From Fimbriimonadaceae bacterium (GTDB lineage: Bacteria > Armatimonadota > Fimbriimonadia > Fimbriimonadales > Fimbriimonadaceae), in the NCBI GenBank assembly GCA_024710805.1, contig JANJUB010000157.1, forward strand, positions 1-54,342: a stretch of DNA of 54,342 nt, given 5' to 3'. Made by a program: the position numbers and the translations under genes. A model generated the notes under the pieces. That model saw nothing but the letters and a program-made list of their open reading frames with translations, ran no database searches and had not been told where the DNA came from. Positions 44,380 to 52,592 of the stretch are shown one piece after another; positions within the stretch are counted from its first letter, which is position 1; each line of letters begins with the position of its first letter.

Positions 44380-45141
44380 ATGAAGAGCAAAACGCTTGGT
44401 TTGGGATTGATGGCGGGCATGCTCGCACTTTCGGCTTCGGCTCGCTCCGAAGAGCTATTGGAGCGGATCGCCGTTGCGGTCCTCGCCGACAAGTTCGGTA
44501 TCGATACGCGTGAGGTTGTCGTGCTGCAGCAGCAGACTCGACTGCCCGTGTATGAACTATCCCCGATCCTCGAAGGTTCCTATTACTTCAGGCAGCGCCC
44601 AACCACCGTGTGGCAGATGCGCGAGCAGGGCCTCGGATGGGGCCAGATTGCACAACGCGTGGGCATGCATCCGGGAACATTTAACAAGTTGCGGAAGCAG
44701 GGTGCCTTCGATCGGGATCGATTCTGGGCGATGTCTTATCGAGAGCGCTTCGGAGTACCGGAGACTCAGATAACGGTCGTGCGCCAGCGCGGCGGAACGC
44801 TCGAAGATGTGCTTGCTGCGATTGTGATCGGCAAGCTCACCAACAAGCCCCCTCAGGACGTCTACGCTCGCTACCAGACCGAGCGGTCGTGGGCCACGGT
44901 CGCATCGATCCAGAATGTCCGGATCGAGCAGTGGCAGAAGGTCAGCGTACCGACCAAAGTTCACTACACCCTGGCCTCCTCCAACGTCAAGACCAAGTCC
45001 GACTCCAAAGTCAAGGTAACAACCGGCTCGGGCAAGAGCAAGGACATGGACAAGGGGAAGGGCAATGGCAACGGCAATGGCAACTCAAAGAGCCAAGGCC
45101 AAGGCCAGGGTAAGGGTAAAGGCAAAGGCAAGGGCGGCTAG
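44380..45141 (+). CDS. Exported protein with internal repeat and Lys/Gly/Gln/Asn tail
   Basis: This 253-residue protein has a signal peptide (MKSKTLGLGLMAGMLALSASA). Two related segments follow, at about 25-110 (ADKFGIDTREVVVLQQQTRL ... EQGLGWGQIAQRVGMHPGTFNKL) and about 125-185 (ERFGVPETQITVVRQRGGTLEDVLAAIVIGKLTN). The GLGWGQIA.RVG part looks like a small helical unit. The C-terminal 50 residues are low complexity: KGKGNGNGNGNSKSQGQGQGK and then alternating Lys-Gly. This tail is strongly basic and probably binds polyanions. Function unknown. Confidence 0.72.
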   Translation: MKSKTLGLGLMAGMLALSASARSEELLERIAVAVLADKFGIDTREVVVLQQQTRLPVYELSPILEGSYYFRQRPTTVWQMREQGLGWGQIAQRVGMHPGTFNKLRKQGAFDRDRFWAMSYRERFGVPETQITVVRQRGGTLEDVLAAIVIGKLTNKPPQDVYARYQTERSWATVASIQNVRIEQWQKVSVPTKVHYTLASSNVKTKSDSKVKVTTGSGKSKDMDKGKGNGNGNGNSKSQGQGQGKGKGKGKGG

Positions 45142-45254
45142 TCCCGCTTGATCGATGATGTCTGAGAGGGGTCGTGATTCGTCGCGACCCCTTTCCGTTG
45201 ATGACCGACGGCGACCCCAAAGTGCATGCTCGCTACCGGGTAGCCTCAAGTGGC

Positions 45255-46028
45255 GTGAAGGTCGCAACTTACAACGTCAACTCGATCCGCTTGCGGGCGC
45301 CGATCGTTCAGGAATGGCTTGCCGAGCACGAGCCGGATGTCATGGTGGTCCAAGAGACCAAGTGCGAGGACAGCAAGTTCCCCTTGGCTGACTTCGAGGA
45401 GATCGGCTACCACTGCACCATCCACGGCCAAAAAGGGTTCAACGGAGTCGCCATCCTCAGCCGCGAGCCGCTTCAGCGAGTTTCGCTGGGATTGGGCGAT
45501 CCGCTCTTTCCCGAGGACTGCCGCGTGATGATCGGGGAGGTCGATGGGGTCGCGATCATCAACACCTATGTGCCAAACGGGACCCTGGTCGGCAGCGACA
45601 AATGGGACTACAAGCTTCGCTGGCTAGAGCGATTCCGCACGATGATCGCCGAGCGATTCCGCCCGTCCGACCCTGTGATCTGGATGGGGGACATCAACAT
45701 TGCGCCGACGCCTGATGACGTCTACGATTCGCGAAAAGTGTACGGCAAGGTCGGCCACCACCCCGACGAGTTCAGCCGCTTGGATGCGATTCTGGATTGG
45801 GGTTGGTGCGACTGCTTCCGCCGGTTTACGCAGGGGCCGGGGCACTACACCTACTTCGACTACGTGATCACCACCTCCGTCCAGCGAAATCAGGGTTGGC
45901 GGATCGACCACATCTATGCGTCCGAAGGACTTGCCGGAGCGTGTACCGCGTGCCAGATCGACCTCGAGCCTCGTCGTATGGATAAGCCCTCCGATCACAC
46001 CGTGGTCTGGGCGGAGTTCGACCGATGA
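45255..46028 (+). CDS. xth: Exodeoxyribonuclease III
   Basis: This 257-residue DNA-repair nuclease of the EEP superfamily cuts at abasic sites and trims 3' ends. Motifs: NVNSIRLRAP, QETKCED (metal Glu), GFNGVAILSRE, NTYVPNG, WMGDINIAPTPDDVYD, WRIDHIYAS and SDHTVVWAEF (catalytic His). The GTG at 45255 is where the family begins; TAGCCT lies 8 nt upstream. In-frame ATGs at 45174 and 45201 would add 27 or 18 residues. It overlaps the amidase gene by 4 bp. Confidence 0.92.
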   Translation: MKVATYNVNSIRLRAPIVQEWLAEHEPDVMVVQETKCEDSKFPLADFEEIGYHCTIHGQKGFNGVAILSREPLQRVSLGLGDPLFPEDCRVMIGEVDGVAIINTYVPNGTLVGSDKWDYKLRWLERFRTMIAERFRPSDPVIWMGDINIAPTPDDVYDSRKVYGKVGHHPDEFSRLDAILDWGWCDCFRRFTQGPGHYTYFDYVITTSVQRNQGWRIDHIYASEGLAGACTACQIDLEPRRMDKPSDHTVVWAEFDR

Positions 46029-46588
46029 TGCTCCTCCTTGCTTCCGGATTCTTGATCGGCCCTGACGCCATGCCTACCCGATGGCAAGACCCGGGTTACA
46101 ACCGCCTGCTGTGGATTCAAGGGCCGCATTGCGACCAGCGCGAGGGCCAGGTCATCGACACGATCGTGTTGCACGCGACGGTCAACGAGAGTCTCGAGAG
46201 CACCACAAGGTGGTTCATGAATCCGGAGGCGCGCGTGAGTGCCCACTTCACCGTAGGCAAGGACGGCAGCATCGTGCAGCACGTGTCGACCTTCGACCGG
46301 GCTTGGCACGCCGGAGTCAGCCGCGACGTAGAAGGTCGCGAGCGCGTCAATAACTTCAGCATCGGCATCGAGATCGTCAACCGTAACGACGGAATCGAGC
46401 CGTTTACGGAGCCCCAGTACCGCGTGGTCGACAATCTCGTCGGGATGCTGAAACGGCGATTCCCGACGGTCCGCTACATCACCAGCCACGAGTATGTGGC
46501 CCAGCCGAAGGGGCGAAAATCGGATCCCAAGGGATTCGATTGGGAACGACTTCGCCACTGGGAACCGAACATCAAACTAGTACCATGA
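46025..46588 (+). CDS. N-acetylmuramoyl-L-alanine amidase (Amidase_2)
   Basis: This 187-residue zinc amidase cleaves the bond between MurNAc and the stem peptide. Zinc ligands are expected in TIVLHATVN (His), SHEYV (His) and RKSDP (Asp); HFTVGKDGSIVQHV and HAGVSR are typical. The signal-like start MMLLLASGFLIGPDA lacks basic residues; export is inferred. It sits between xth and a GHL10 hydrolase with 4-bp overlaps on both sides, so the three are one operon. Confidence 0.9.
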   Translation: MMLLLASGFLIGPDAMPTRWQDPGYNRLLWIQGPHCDQREGQVIDTIVLHATVNESLESTTRWFMNPEARVSAHFTVGKDGSIVQHVSTFDRAWHAGVSRDVEGRERVNNFSIGIEIVNRNDGIEPFTEPQYRVVDNLVGMLKRRFPTVRYITSHEYVAQPKGRKSDPKGFDWERLRHWEPNIKLVP

Positions 46589-48063
46589 GTTTGCTTGCGT
46601 TAGGCCTTGCTGGAGTCGCGATGTTGAGCCAAGATGCCGCGGCGTTGCCGCCAGCGCTTCGCCGCGAGTTTCGCGCGGCATGGGTGGCAACCGTCGACAA
46701 TATCGACTGGCCCTCAAAGCGTGGACTCCCGACCGACAAGGCGATCGCCGAGCTCAAGCATATCCTCGATACGGCAAAGCGGCTGAACTTCAACGCCGTG
46801 GTGCTGCAGGTGCGGCCATCCGCCGACGCGCTGTATCCGAGTCAGTTGGAGCCATGGTCGGAGTACCTCACCGGGCAGCAGGGTAAACCGCCCGAGCCGT
46901 ATTGGGATCCGCTGGCCTACGCCGTTCAAGAGGCGCACAAGCGCGGCCTTGAGCTTCACTGCTGGTTCAATCCCTATCGGGCGTGGCATCCGGCGGCAAA
47001 GGGCACCCCCGCCCGCAACTATGTCGGCACCACGCATCGCCATGCCGTGCGCAACTACGGCCGCTACCAGTGGATGGACCCAGCCGAAACCGACACCCAG
47101 CAGCGCACCATCGAGGTCATGATGGATGTTGCTCGTCGCTACGACATCGACGGTGTACACATCGACGACTACTTCTACCCCTACAAGGAGCGCGACAACC
47201 AAGGACGTGCGATCGATTTTCCCGACAAAGGGAGCTTCGAGCGCTACCGTGCGGAAGGCGGAGCTTTGGATCGTGATGACTGGCGCCGTGAGCAGGTCAA
47301 CCAGTTTGTAGAGCGGTTCTATCGTCAGCTCAAGACCGAGCGCCCGTGGGTGAAGTTCGGCATCAGCCCCTTCGGCATCTACCGTCCGGGAGTCCCTGAG
47401 GGGATCAAAGCCGGGGTTGACCAGTATGCCGACCTGTACGCCGACGTGCTGAAGTGGTGGCACGAGGGTTGGCTCGACTATCTCAGCCCGCAGCTGTATT
47501 GGCCGATCGGCCAGACGCCGCAAAGCTACCCCAAGCTCCTCGAATACTGGCGAGACGAGAATAAGCAGAAACGCCACTTGTGGATCGGCAACTACTCGGG
47601 CCGCCTCGACTCTGCGAACGGCAACTGGAACACTAGCGAACTGCTGAATCAGATTCGATTGACCCGTGAGAAGGGGGCGGGAGGCAATGTGTTCTTTAGC
47701 ATGAAGACGTTTCTGCGGGATTGGAAAGGCATCAATTCGGCTTTGCTTCGGGGCTTGTATGCCGCCCCCGCATTGGTACCGGCTTCGCCGTGGCTCGATG
47801 AAGAGCCTCCCGCAGCTCCGAGCCTGATCGAACGCAAGCCGGTTGGGGCATCGATCGAAGCCACTTGGACCACGGAGGGAGAGCCGATCCGGTTCTACTT
47901 GGTGCAAGTGCGTCGCGCGGGCCAGTGGCGCACCGAACAGATCAGCGGCAACGCAATGGTGCGACTCACGCAGGTGGATAAGATCGAGGGCGTCGCGGTG
48001 ACGGCGATCGACCGGGTAGGCAATGCAAGTCCGCCGCTCTTGTTTGACGTGGCAGGTCGATGA
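46585..48063 (+). CDS. GHL10 glycoside hydrolase (DigH/YngK-like)
   Basis: This 492-residue exported hydrolase has an N-terminal hydrophobic segment (MSLLALGLAGVAMLSQDA) and the GHL10/DUF187 TIM barrel: EFRAAWVATVDNIDWPSKRGL, NFNAVVLQVRPSADALYPSQLEPWS, LHCWFNPYRAW, DGVHIDDYFYPY (candidate acid residues Asp), GISPFGIYRPG, WLDYLSPQLYWPI. A C-terminal fibronectin-like segment ends the chain. E. coli DigH of this family cuts denuded (peptide-free) peptidoglycan strands. The preceding amidase makes such strands, so the two gene products should act in sequence. Confidence 0.9.
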   Translation: MSLLALGLAGVAMLSQDAAALPPALRREFRAAWVATVDNIDWPSKRGLPTDKAIAELKHILDTAKRLNFNAVVLQVRPSADALYPSQLEPWSEYLTGQQGKPPEPYWDPLAYAVQEAHKRGLELHCWFNPYRAWHPAAKGTPARNYVGTTHRHAVRNYGRYQWMDPAETDTQQRTIEVMMDVARRYDIDGVHIDDYFYPYKERDNQGRAIDFPDKGSFERYRAEGGALDRDDWRREQVNQFVERFYRQLKTERPWVKFGISPFGIYRPGVPEGIKAGVDQYADLYADVLKWWHEGWLDYLSPQLYWPIGQTPQSYPKLLEYWRDENKQKRHLWIGNYSGRLDSANGNWNTSELLNQIRLTREKGAGGNVFFSMKTFLRDWKGINSALLRGLYAAPALVPASPWLDEEPPAAPSLIERKPVGASIEATWTTEGEPIRFYLVQVRRAGQWRTEQISGNAMVRLTQVDKIEGVAVTAIDRVGNASPPLLFDVAGR

Positions 48064-48070
48064 AGTAGGG

Positions 48071-48143
48071 TGGGCCCGGTGGGGATCGAACCCACGACCA
48101 AGCGGTTATGAGCCGCCCGCTCTAACCCCTGAGCTACGGGCCC
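48071..48143 (-). tRNA. tRNA-Ile2 (CAU anticodon, lysidine type)
   Basis: On the minus strand the acceptor stem GGGCCCG pairs with CGGGCCC; the D arm is GCTCAG..GTTAGAGC, and the anticodon arm has CGGCTCATAACCG with CAT. This anticodon-arm sequence is characteristic of the minor Ile tRNA whose C34 is modified to lysidine by TilS, rather than Met tRNAs. The CCA is not encoded. Confidence 0.88.
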
Positions 48144-48187
48144 GAATGGATGCTTTTGCACCCCGGGGCAGGATACCCGTCGTACCG

Positions 48188-48961
48188 TCAGGCCGCGTCT
48201 GAGTGGTTCAGAGCAAAGTCGGACAGCGCGCCTCGCAGCGAGTCTTGGAGCGATGCGAGAGGGCCGCGGAGGGGCCCGCATTCAAAACCTTGGAGTTCAA
48301 GCGCGGCCTTCACGACCCTTGCACTTCCCGCGTGGCGAAGCGGTTCGGGGAGCCAGTGGGCGAGGGCATCGGGATACAGTCGCCACGGGGCCAGGGTAAC
48401 GATCGGACTGATGCGCGCCTCATTGAGGGAAAACTGGTCGGAGTGGGTGCCTTCGGGATAGAACGCTGCGATCCCCGAGACGGACGCGGTCTGCATTACG
48501 GTCGGTAGAGCATTTAGGCGTTCCCGGAGAGCGGCGGTGATGCGGCGAGTAGGATCGACAACCGCGACGGGTAGCGATGCGTGGTGGGCGACGAACGAGA
48601 TGAACTGAAAGACCTCGTCATCGGTGAACTCCCCGAAGGGAGGTGGCGAGACAACCAGCAGATTGGCGCCCGTGCGAGCCGCGTGCTGAGCGAGATCCAG
48701 CGTGGGACTCGTCGCAAAGCAGGTGGCGTGGACAATCACCGGGTGGCCCTCGGCCATGCGAACGGTGAGCTCGAGCATATGTTTGCGCTCGGCAAGCGAG
48801 AGGGTGCTGAACTCGCCTACCGTCGTGCCGACAACGAACCCCTGCACCCCTTCGTCAAGGAAGTGGCGGATCAGCCGCCCGAGACGCACTTCGCTGATCG
48901 ACGAGGTGTCGTCAGTAAAGGGCGTCGGTAACGGCGCAAACAGCCCGACGAGGTTGCGCAT
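48188..48961 (-). CDS. DapA/NAL-superfamily protein lacking the Schiff-base Lys
   Basis: This 257-residue TIM-barrel relative of dihydrodipicolinate synthase starts LVGLFAPLPTPFTDD, with VVGTTVGEFSTLSLAER matching the GTTGE substrate loop (one residue longer) and HHASLPVAVVDPTRR in the place of LYNVP. The active Tyr aligns with V134 and the catalytic Lys with Q157 (PTVMQTASV), so class I aldolase chemistry should be lost. It may be a degenerate enzyme with a new role. GATAAT lies 6 nt before the ATG, yet the gene follows dnaE2 by only 43 bp and may also be read from the imuB promoter. Confidence 0.8.
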   Translation of the reverse strand: MRNLVGLFAPLPTPFTDDTSSISEVRLGRLIRHFLDEGVQGFVVGTTVGEFSTLSLAERKHMLELTVRMAEGHPVIVHATCFATSPTLDLAQHAARTGANLLVVSPPPFGEFTDDEVFQFISFVAHHASLPVAVVDPTRRITAALRERLNALPTVMQTASVSGIAAFYPEGTHSDQFSLNEARISPIVTLAPWRLYPDALAHWLPEPLRHAGSARVVKAALELQGFECGPLRGPLASLQDSLRGALSDFALNHSDAA

Positions 48962-49004
48962 GTTTGGATTATCGGCGGGCGTTTGAGAATCTGAACCGCA
49001 CACA

Positions 49005-52000
49005 TCAACCAACGCAGAATCCGTTTGGACGATCTGGCAGTTTCGCTTGGGTCGGACGATAAGGAAACACCCGGTCAGCGAGGAATGCGACGTGCTCATC
49101 GCGATGCTGGGCGTGGCCGACGATGGTGACAAACGGGCTGCATACGATCGAGTGTCCATCCTGCCGATACACCCGATCGAAGCACGTGACGTTGAGCAAT
49201 CCGGTCTCGTCCTCAAGGTCGAAGAACACGACTCTTTTCCCGCTTGGGGTTGGGGGAAATCGCAGCCTTATCGGATTGCCGACCACGAATGCCGCGGTGC
49301 CATCGGGCAGACGGCGGGCATCAGCGGTCGTAAGCCCGCCCTTCCGCAGGACGCGTTCGCGTTCGTAAGCCATGAGGTGCTGGTCGACGTCAAGCCCCAA
49401 GGTCGCCCGTTGGTAAAGGGCTTTCTCGATGTCCGAGAAGTCGGGCAGATCTTCACGCAGGGTGGGCTCGGCGTAGCTGAGGGGTAGTCCTCCGATCGGA
49501 CGCACTAATCGGGTGTATTCAATGGCATCGGGGATTGCCCACAGCAATGCGCGGCGGTGCTGATGAAGAGAATCGAAAGCTCCGCAAAGGATGAGTTGCT
49601 CGAGCTCATCGCGCTCGGGTTGAATCCGGGCGACAAAGTCGAAGAACGACGTGAACCTGCGCCGCTTGGTCATCGATCCAGTTGCCGTGCGCTCCATCAC
49701 GGCGACCGCGTTGCTCGATCCGGTTGAGACGTCCGGTTGCTCGGGCTCTTGTGGGGTGAGCGAAGCCTCGACGATTCTCATTTTTAACTCTTCGGAGAGA
49801 CCGTCGATCTGGTTCAGCCCCACCCGTAGGCCACCGTTGGGAACCCAAAGCCCTGAGGCAAGAACGTCTTCGACCTGAAACCCAAGCTCGCTTTCATTCA
49901 CGTCCGGGGTCAGGATCTTGACCCCTCGGCTACGAGCCTCATTGACCAAGGTGCAAGGGCCATAGTAGCCCGCAGGTTGGGCATCGAGCAGCGCTGCGAA
50001 GTATTCCGAGGGGTAGTTCTGCTGACAGTAAACGGAGCGGATCGAGACCTCGGCAAACGCAAGCGCGTGCCCTTGTGCAAACCCGTACCCTTTGAACCCT
50101 GCGACAAGATCGATGACCTCATCGGCGACCGGTTCGGAGTAGCTCCGCTCCCGAATCCGCCGTCTCAGATCGTCGCGAATGGCGTCGCCGTATTCCTCCC
50201 TCCGCCGCTTGTGAATCTGTTCTCGCAGGTCTTCGGCTTCACCCGAGGTGCATCCCGCGAAAGTCTGCAGCAGTTGATCGATCTGTTCTTGGAAGACGAC
50301 GATGCCGTAAGTGAGTCCAAGAATTTCTTCCAGGTGGGGGTGAGAGAAGCTGTAGGGCTTACCCCGACGGCGGGCGATCATTTCGTTGAGCTTCACCGCA
50401 CCACCCACTCCTGGCCGGATTCCCGCCTGGACGAGGCTGGCTTCGTGCAGATTGTTGGTGCGGATGCGCTGATGGGCTTGGCGCATCGCGGGCGAGGCGG
50501 ACTGGGGAATGCCAATCAGTTCTCCCGAACGCATCGCTTCATAGGTGTGGGGATCATCAACCGGGACGACGTTAACGTTGAAATCCGGACTGCGAAGGCG
50601 GATGCGCCGCTCGGTGCCCGAAAGCACATCCTGTCCACGGAGACACAGGATGTCGAACTTGTCGAAGTAATGCTTCGCGCTTCGTTTATCCCACTGGATG
50701 ATGCGGATCGGTACGCCGTCGGCCTCGCCTCCGGAGTCCATCACCGGAACCGTCATCGCAAGCGGTTCCTGCGAGATGACCACCCCCGACGAGTGCGCAC
50801 GAATGTTGCGCGGAAGATCCATCATGCGTTCGGCTAGCGTCATGATCCAGTGCAACCGCTCCATCGGGATGTTGCTCTCTCGCAGCTCGGGCCGAGATTC
50901 AATCGCATGGGCAAGACGATCCGGGGCGATGCCGGCATGAATGCGTTTGCTGAGGAAGCCTAATAAAGAGTTCGGCAATCCGAACACTTTGCCGACTTCA
51001 CGGATGATGCCGCGGGTACAGAACGCTCCAATCGCCGAGACCGTTGCAACCCGTTCGTTGCCGTATCTCTTCACCAGATACTGTCGGATATCCTCCCGTC
51101 GGTGCGCTTCAAAGTCAATATCGATGTCGGGACGCTTGCTGCCGTCCTCAGGCAAGAATCGGTCGAAATGAAGTCGGTGGGAGTAGGCATCGATTCTCGA
51201 TAACCCCAGGCAGTAGGCAACCACCGAGTCCACGACTGAGCCTCTTCCGCTGAACAGGATGTCCTGTTCCTCCGCCCACCGGCAGGCATCCCAAATCGTG
51301 AGGAAGTGGCTGGCGAACTTGAGACGCTGAATCCGGTCGATTTCCCGAGCGATCCGCTTGCGGAGAGGATGGGTAATTTTCGGATACCGAATGAACGCCC
51401 CGGCCTCAACGATCTCGGTCAGTGCGTGGTTAGGGTCGTCGTAAAGCGGAGGTAGAGAAGTGCGCCCGGGCAGGACGTCGTCATCGCAACAGTTCGCGAG
51501 ATCGATCGTTGCCTGAATCCACTCCGGATGGTCGGAAAAGAGGTGAATAAGCTCCGCGCTCGTGCGAAGGTGCCGCTCCGCATTGAGCGGCCGCTCCGGA
51601 TGAGTCTCATACGCGGGCTGTCCTGGGAAGCGCAGTGGCTTGCGTCCGATGACCTCTTCGATGCCGCAGAGGGTGTCGATGCACACGATGACGTCCTGCA
51701 CCGGGGCGTGTTCGGGGCGAGCGTGGGTGACCAGCCCACCAGCAATACATCGCACCCCGCGTGAACTCGCCAAATCGGCGAGCCGGCGGTTCAACGAGAT
51801 CTCCCAAGGATGGAACGTCCGCTCGATCTCGACGCGCACCTGATGCTCGCCAAACACACTGACCAGCCGATCGAGGGTCGTTGACGCCTGGTCATCCTTC
51901 CCACGCAACAAGGGCATGACCAGCGGCCCGACATGTCCCCCGGTGAGGCAAAACAGATCCACGGCGTGCTGTTCGAGCAGCGTCCAAGAAGCCATCGGAA

Positions 52001-52592
52001 AGCCGCGTGGTTGGTTCAGATGACAAGCCGTGATGAGTTCTGAGAGGTGTCGGTATCCGCGACGGCTGCGCGCGATCAAGACGATCCGCCCGCCGGTCTC
52101 AAGTTCGATTTCCGCTCCGATCAAGGGTTTGATGCCCGCACGGCGACACGCATGAGCGAACTCGATCGCACCAACCAGCGAGTGTCGGTCGGTGATCGCC
52201 ATCGCCGGGCAGCCGACCATCGCCCCAAAGGCCACCGCTTCCTCGGGCAGCATCGTTCCGCGGCCAAAACTGTATCCCGAGAGCACGTGCAGCGGCACAT
52301 ACGGCTGTGCAACCGTGCGGCGGTTCCAGGTGACCTTCTTTGGTTCGGGGATGCCGTAGGAAAGCCGAACCAGCGCCATCTTCTCCTCTCGTCGTTTCTG
52401 GATGCGCAGGCTCCAGTCCTCGCTGTGGTCGGTGTCCTCGGGCTGTTGTCCCAGAGTAGGCAAGATGAGTGGGCCGAGGTCCGAGATGCTCTCGCGGCGG
52501 ATTCCGCGGGTATCTACGGTGTGCGCGTACTCGCGATAAGGCTCGCCGTTCCACCATTCGCCCAGTTCGCGCCAACGAGCAAGATCGCTCAT
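49005..52592 (-). CDS. dnaE2: Error-prone DNA polymerase DnaE2 with N-terminal extension
   Basis: This 1195-residue C-family polymerase does translesion synthesis with ImuB. After an extension of about 95 residues come the PHP domain (YVPLHVLSGYSFGRG to about 330), the palm with SGRGSVVDSVVAYCLGL and the catalytic Asp pair in PDIDIDFE (about 488-495), KFDILCL with the third Asp, the fingers GIRPGVGG ... HPHLEEILGLTYGIVVFQEQ, and a C-terminal OB domain. The DnaE2 assignment rests on the short fingers, ImuB pairing and lack of a tau-binding tail. Residues 5-35 (ARWRELGEWWNGEPYREYAHTVD) look like the DUF6504 family found beside imuB in other phyla. The start overlaps the imuB stop by 4 bp. Confidence 0.93.
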   Translation of the reverse strand: MSDLARWRELGEWWNGEPYREYAHTVDTRGIRRESISDLGPLILPTLGQQPEDTDHSEDWSLRIQKRREEKMALVRLSYGIPEPKKVTWNRRTVAQPYVPLHVLSGYSFGRGTMLPEEAVAFGAMVGCPAMAITDRHSLVGAIEFAHACRRAGIKPLIGAEIELETGGRIVLIARSRRGYRHLSELITACHLNQPRGFPMASWTLLEQHAVDLFCLTGGHVGPLVMPLLRGKDDQASTTLDRLVSVFGEHQVRVEIERTFHPWEISLNRRLADLASSRGVRCIAGGLVTHARPEHAPVQDVIVCIDTLCGIEEVIGRKPLRFPGQPAYETHPERPLNAERHLRTSAELIHLFSDHPEWIQATIDLANCCDDDVLPGRTSLPPLYDDPNHALTEIVEAGAFIRYPKITHPLRKRIAREIDRIQRLKFASHFLTIWDACRWAEEQDILFSGRGSVVDSVVAYCLGLSRIDAYSHRLHFDRFLPEDGSKRPDIDIDFEAHRREDIRQYLVKRYGNERVATVSAIGAFCTRGIIREVGKVFGLPNSLLGFLSKRIHAGIAPDRLAHAIESRPELRESNIPMERLHWIMTLAERMMDLPRNIRAHSSGVVISQEPLAMTVPVMDSGGEADGVPIRIIQWDKRSAKHYFDKFDILCLRGQDVLSGTERRIRLRSPDFNVNVVPVDDPHTYEAMRSGELIGIPQSASPAMRQAHQRIRTNNLHEASLVQAGIRPGVGGAVKLNEMIARRRGKPYSFSHPHLEEILGLTYGIVVFQEQIDQLLQTFAGCTSGEAEDLREQIHKRRREEYGDAIRDDLRRRIRERSYSEPVADEVIDLVAGFKGYGFAQGHALAFAEVSIRSVYCQQNYPSEYFAALLDAQPAGYYGPCTLVNEARSRGVKILTPDVNESELGFQVEDVLASGLWVPNGGLRVGLNQIDGLSEELKMRIVEASLTPQEPEQPDVSTGSSNAVAVMERTATGSMTKRRRFTSFFDFVARIQPERDELEQLILCGAFDSLHQHRRALLWAIPDAIEYTRLVRPIGGLPLSYAEPTLREDLPDFSDIEKALYQRATLGLDVDQHLMAYERERVLRKGGLTTADARRLPDGTAAFVVGNPIRLRFPPTPSGKRVVFFDLEDETGLLNVTCFDRVYRQDGHSIVCSPFVTIVGHAQHRDEHVAFLADRVFPYRPTQAKLPDRPNGFCVG

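Noticed and set aside
45050-45140. Hexanucleotide repeats considered as a CRISPR or VNTR array
   Set aside because: Units are 6 bp without spacers, in frame and translated; this is a low-complexity protein tail.
46714-47907. 397-codon minus-strand frame opposite the GHL10 gene
   Set aside because: The plus-strand gene is a strong family match and operon member; the antisense frame is a shadow.
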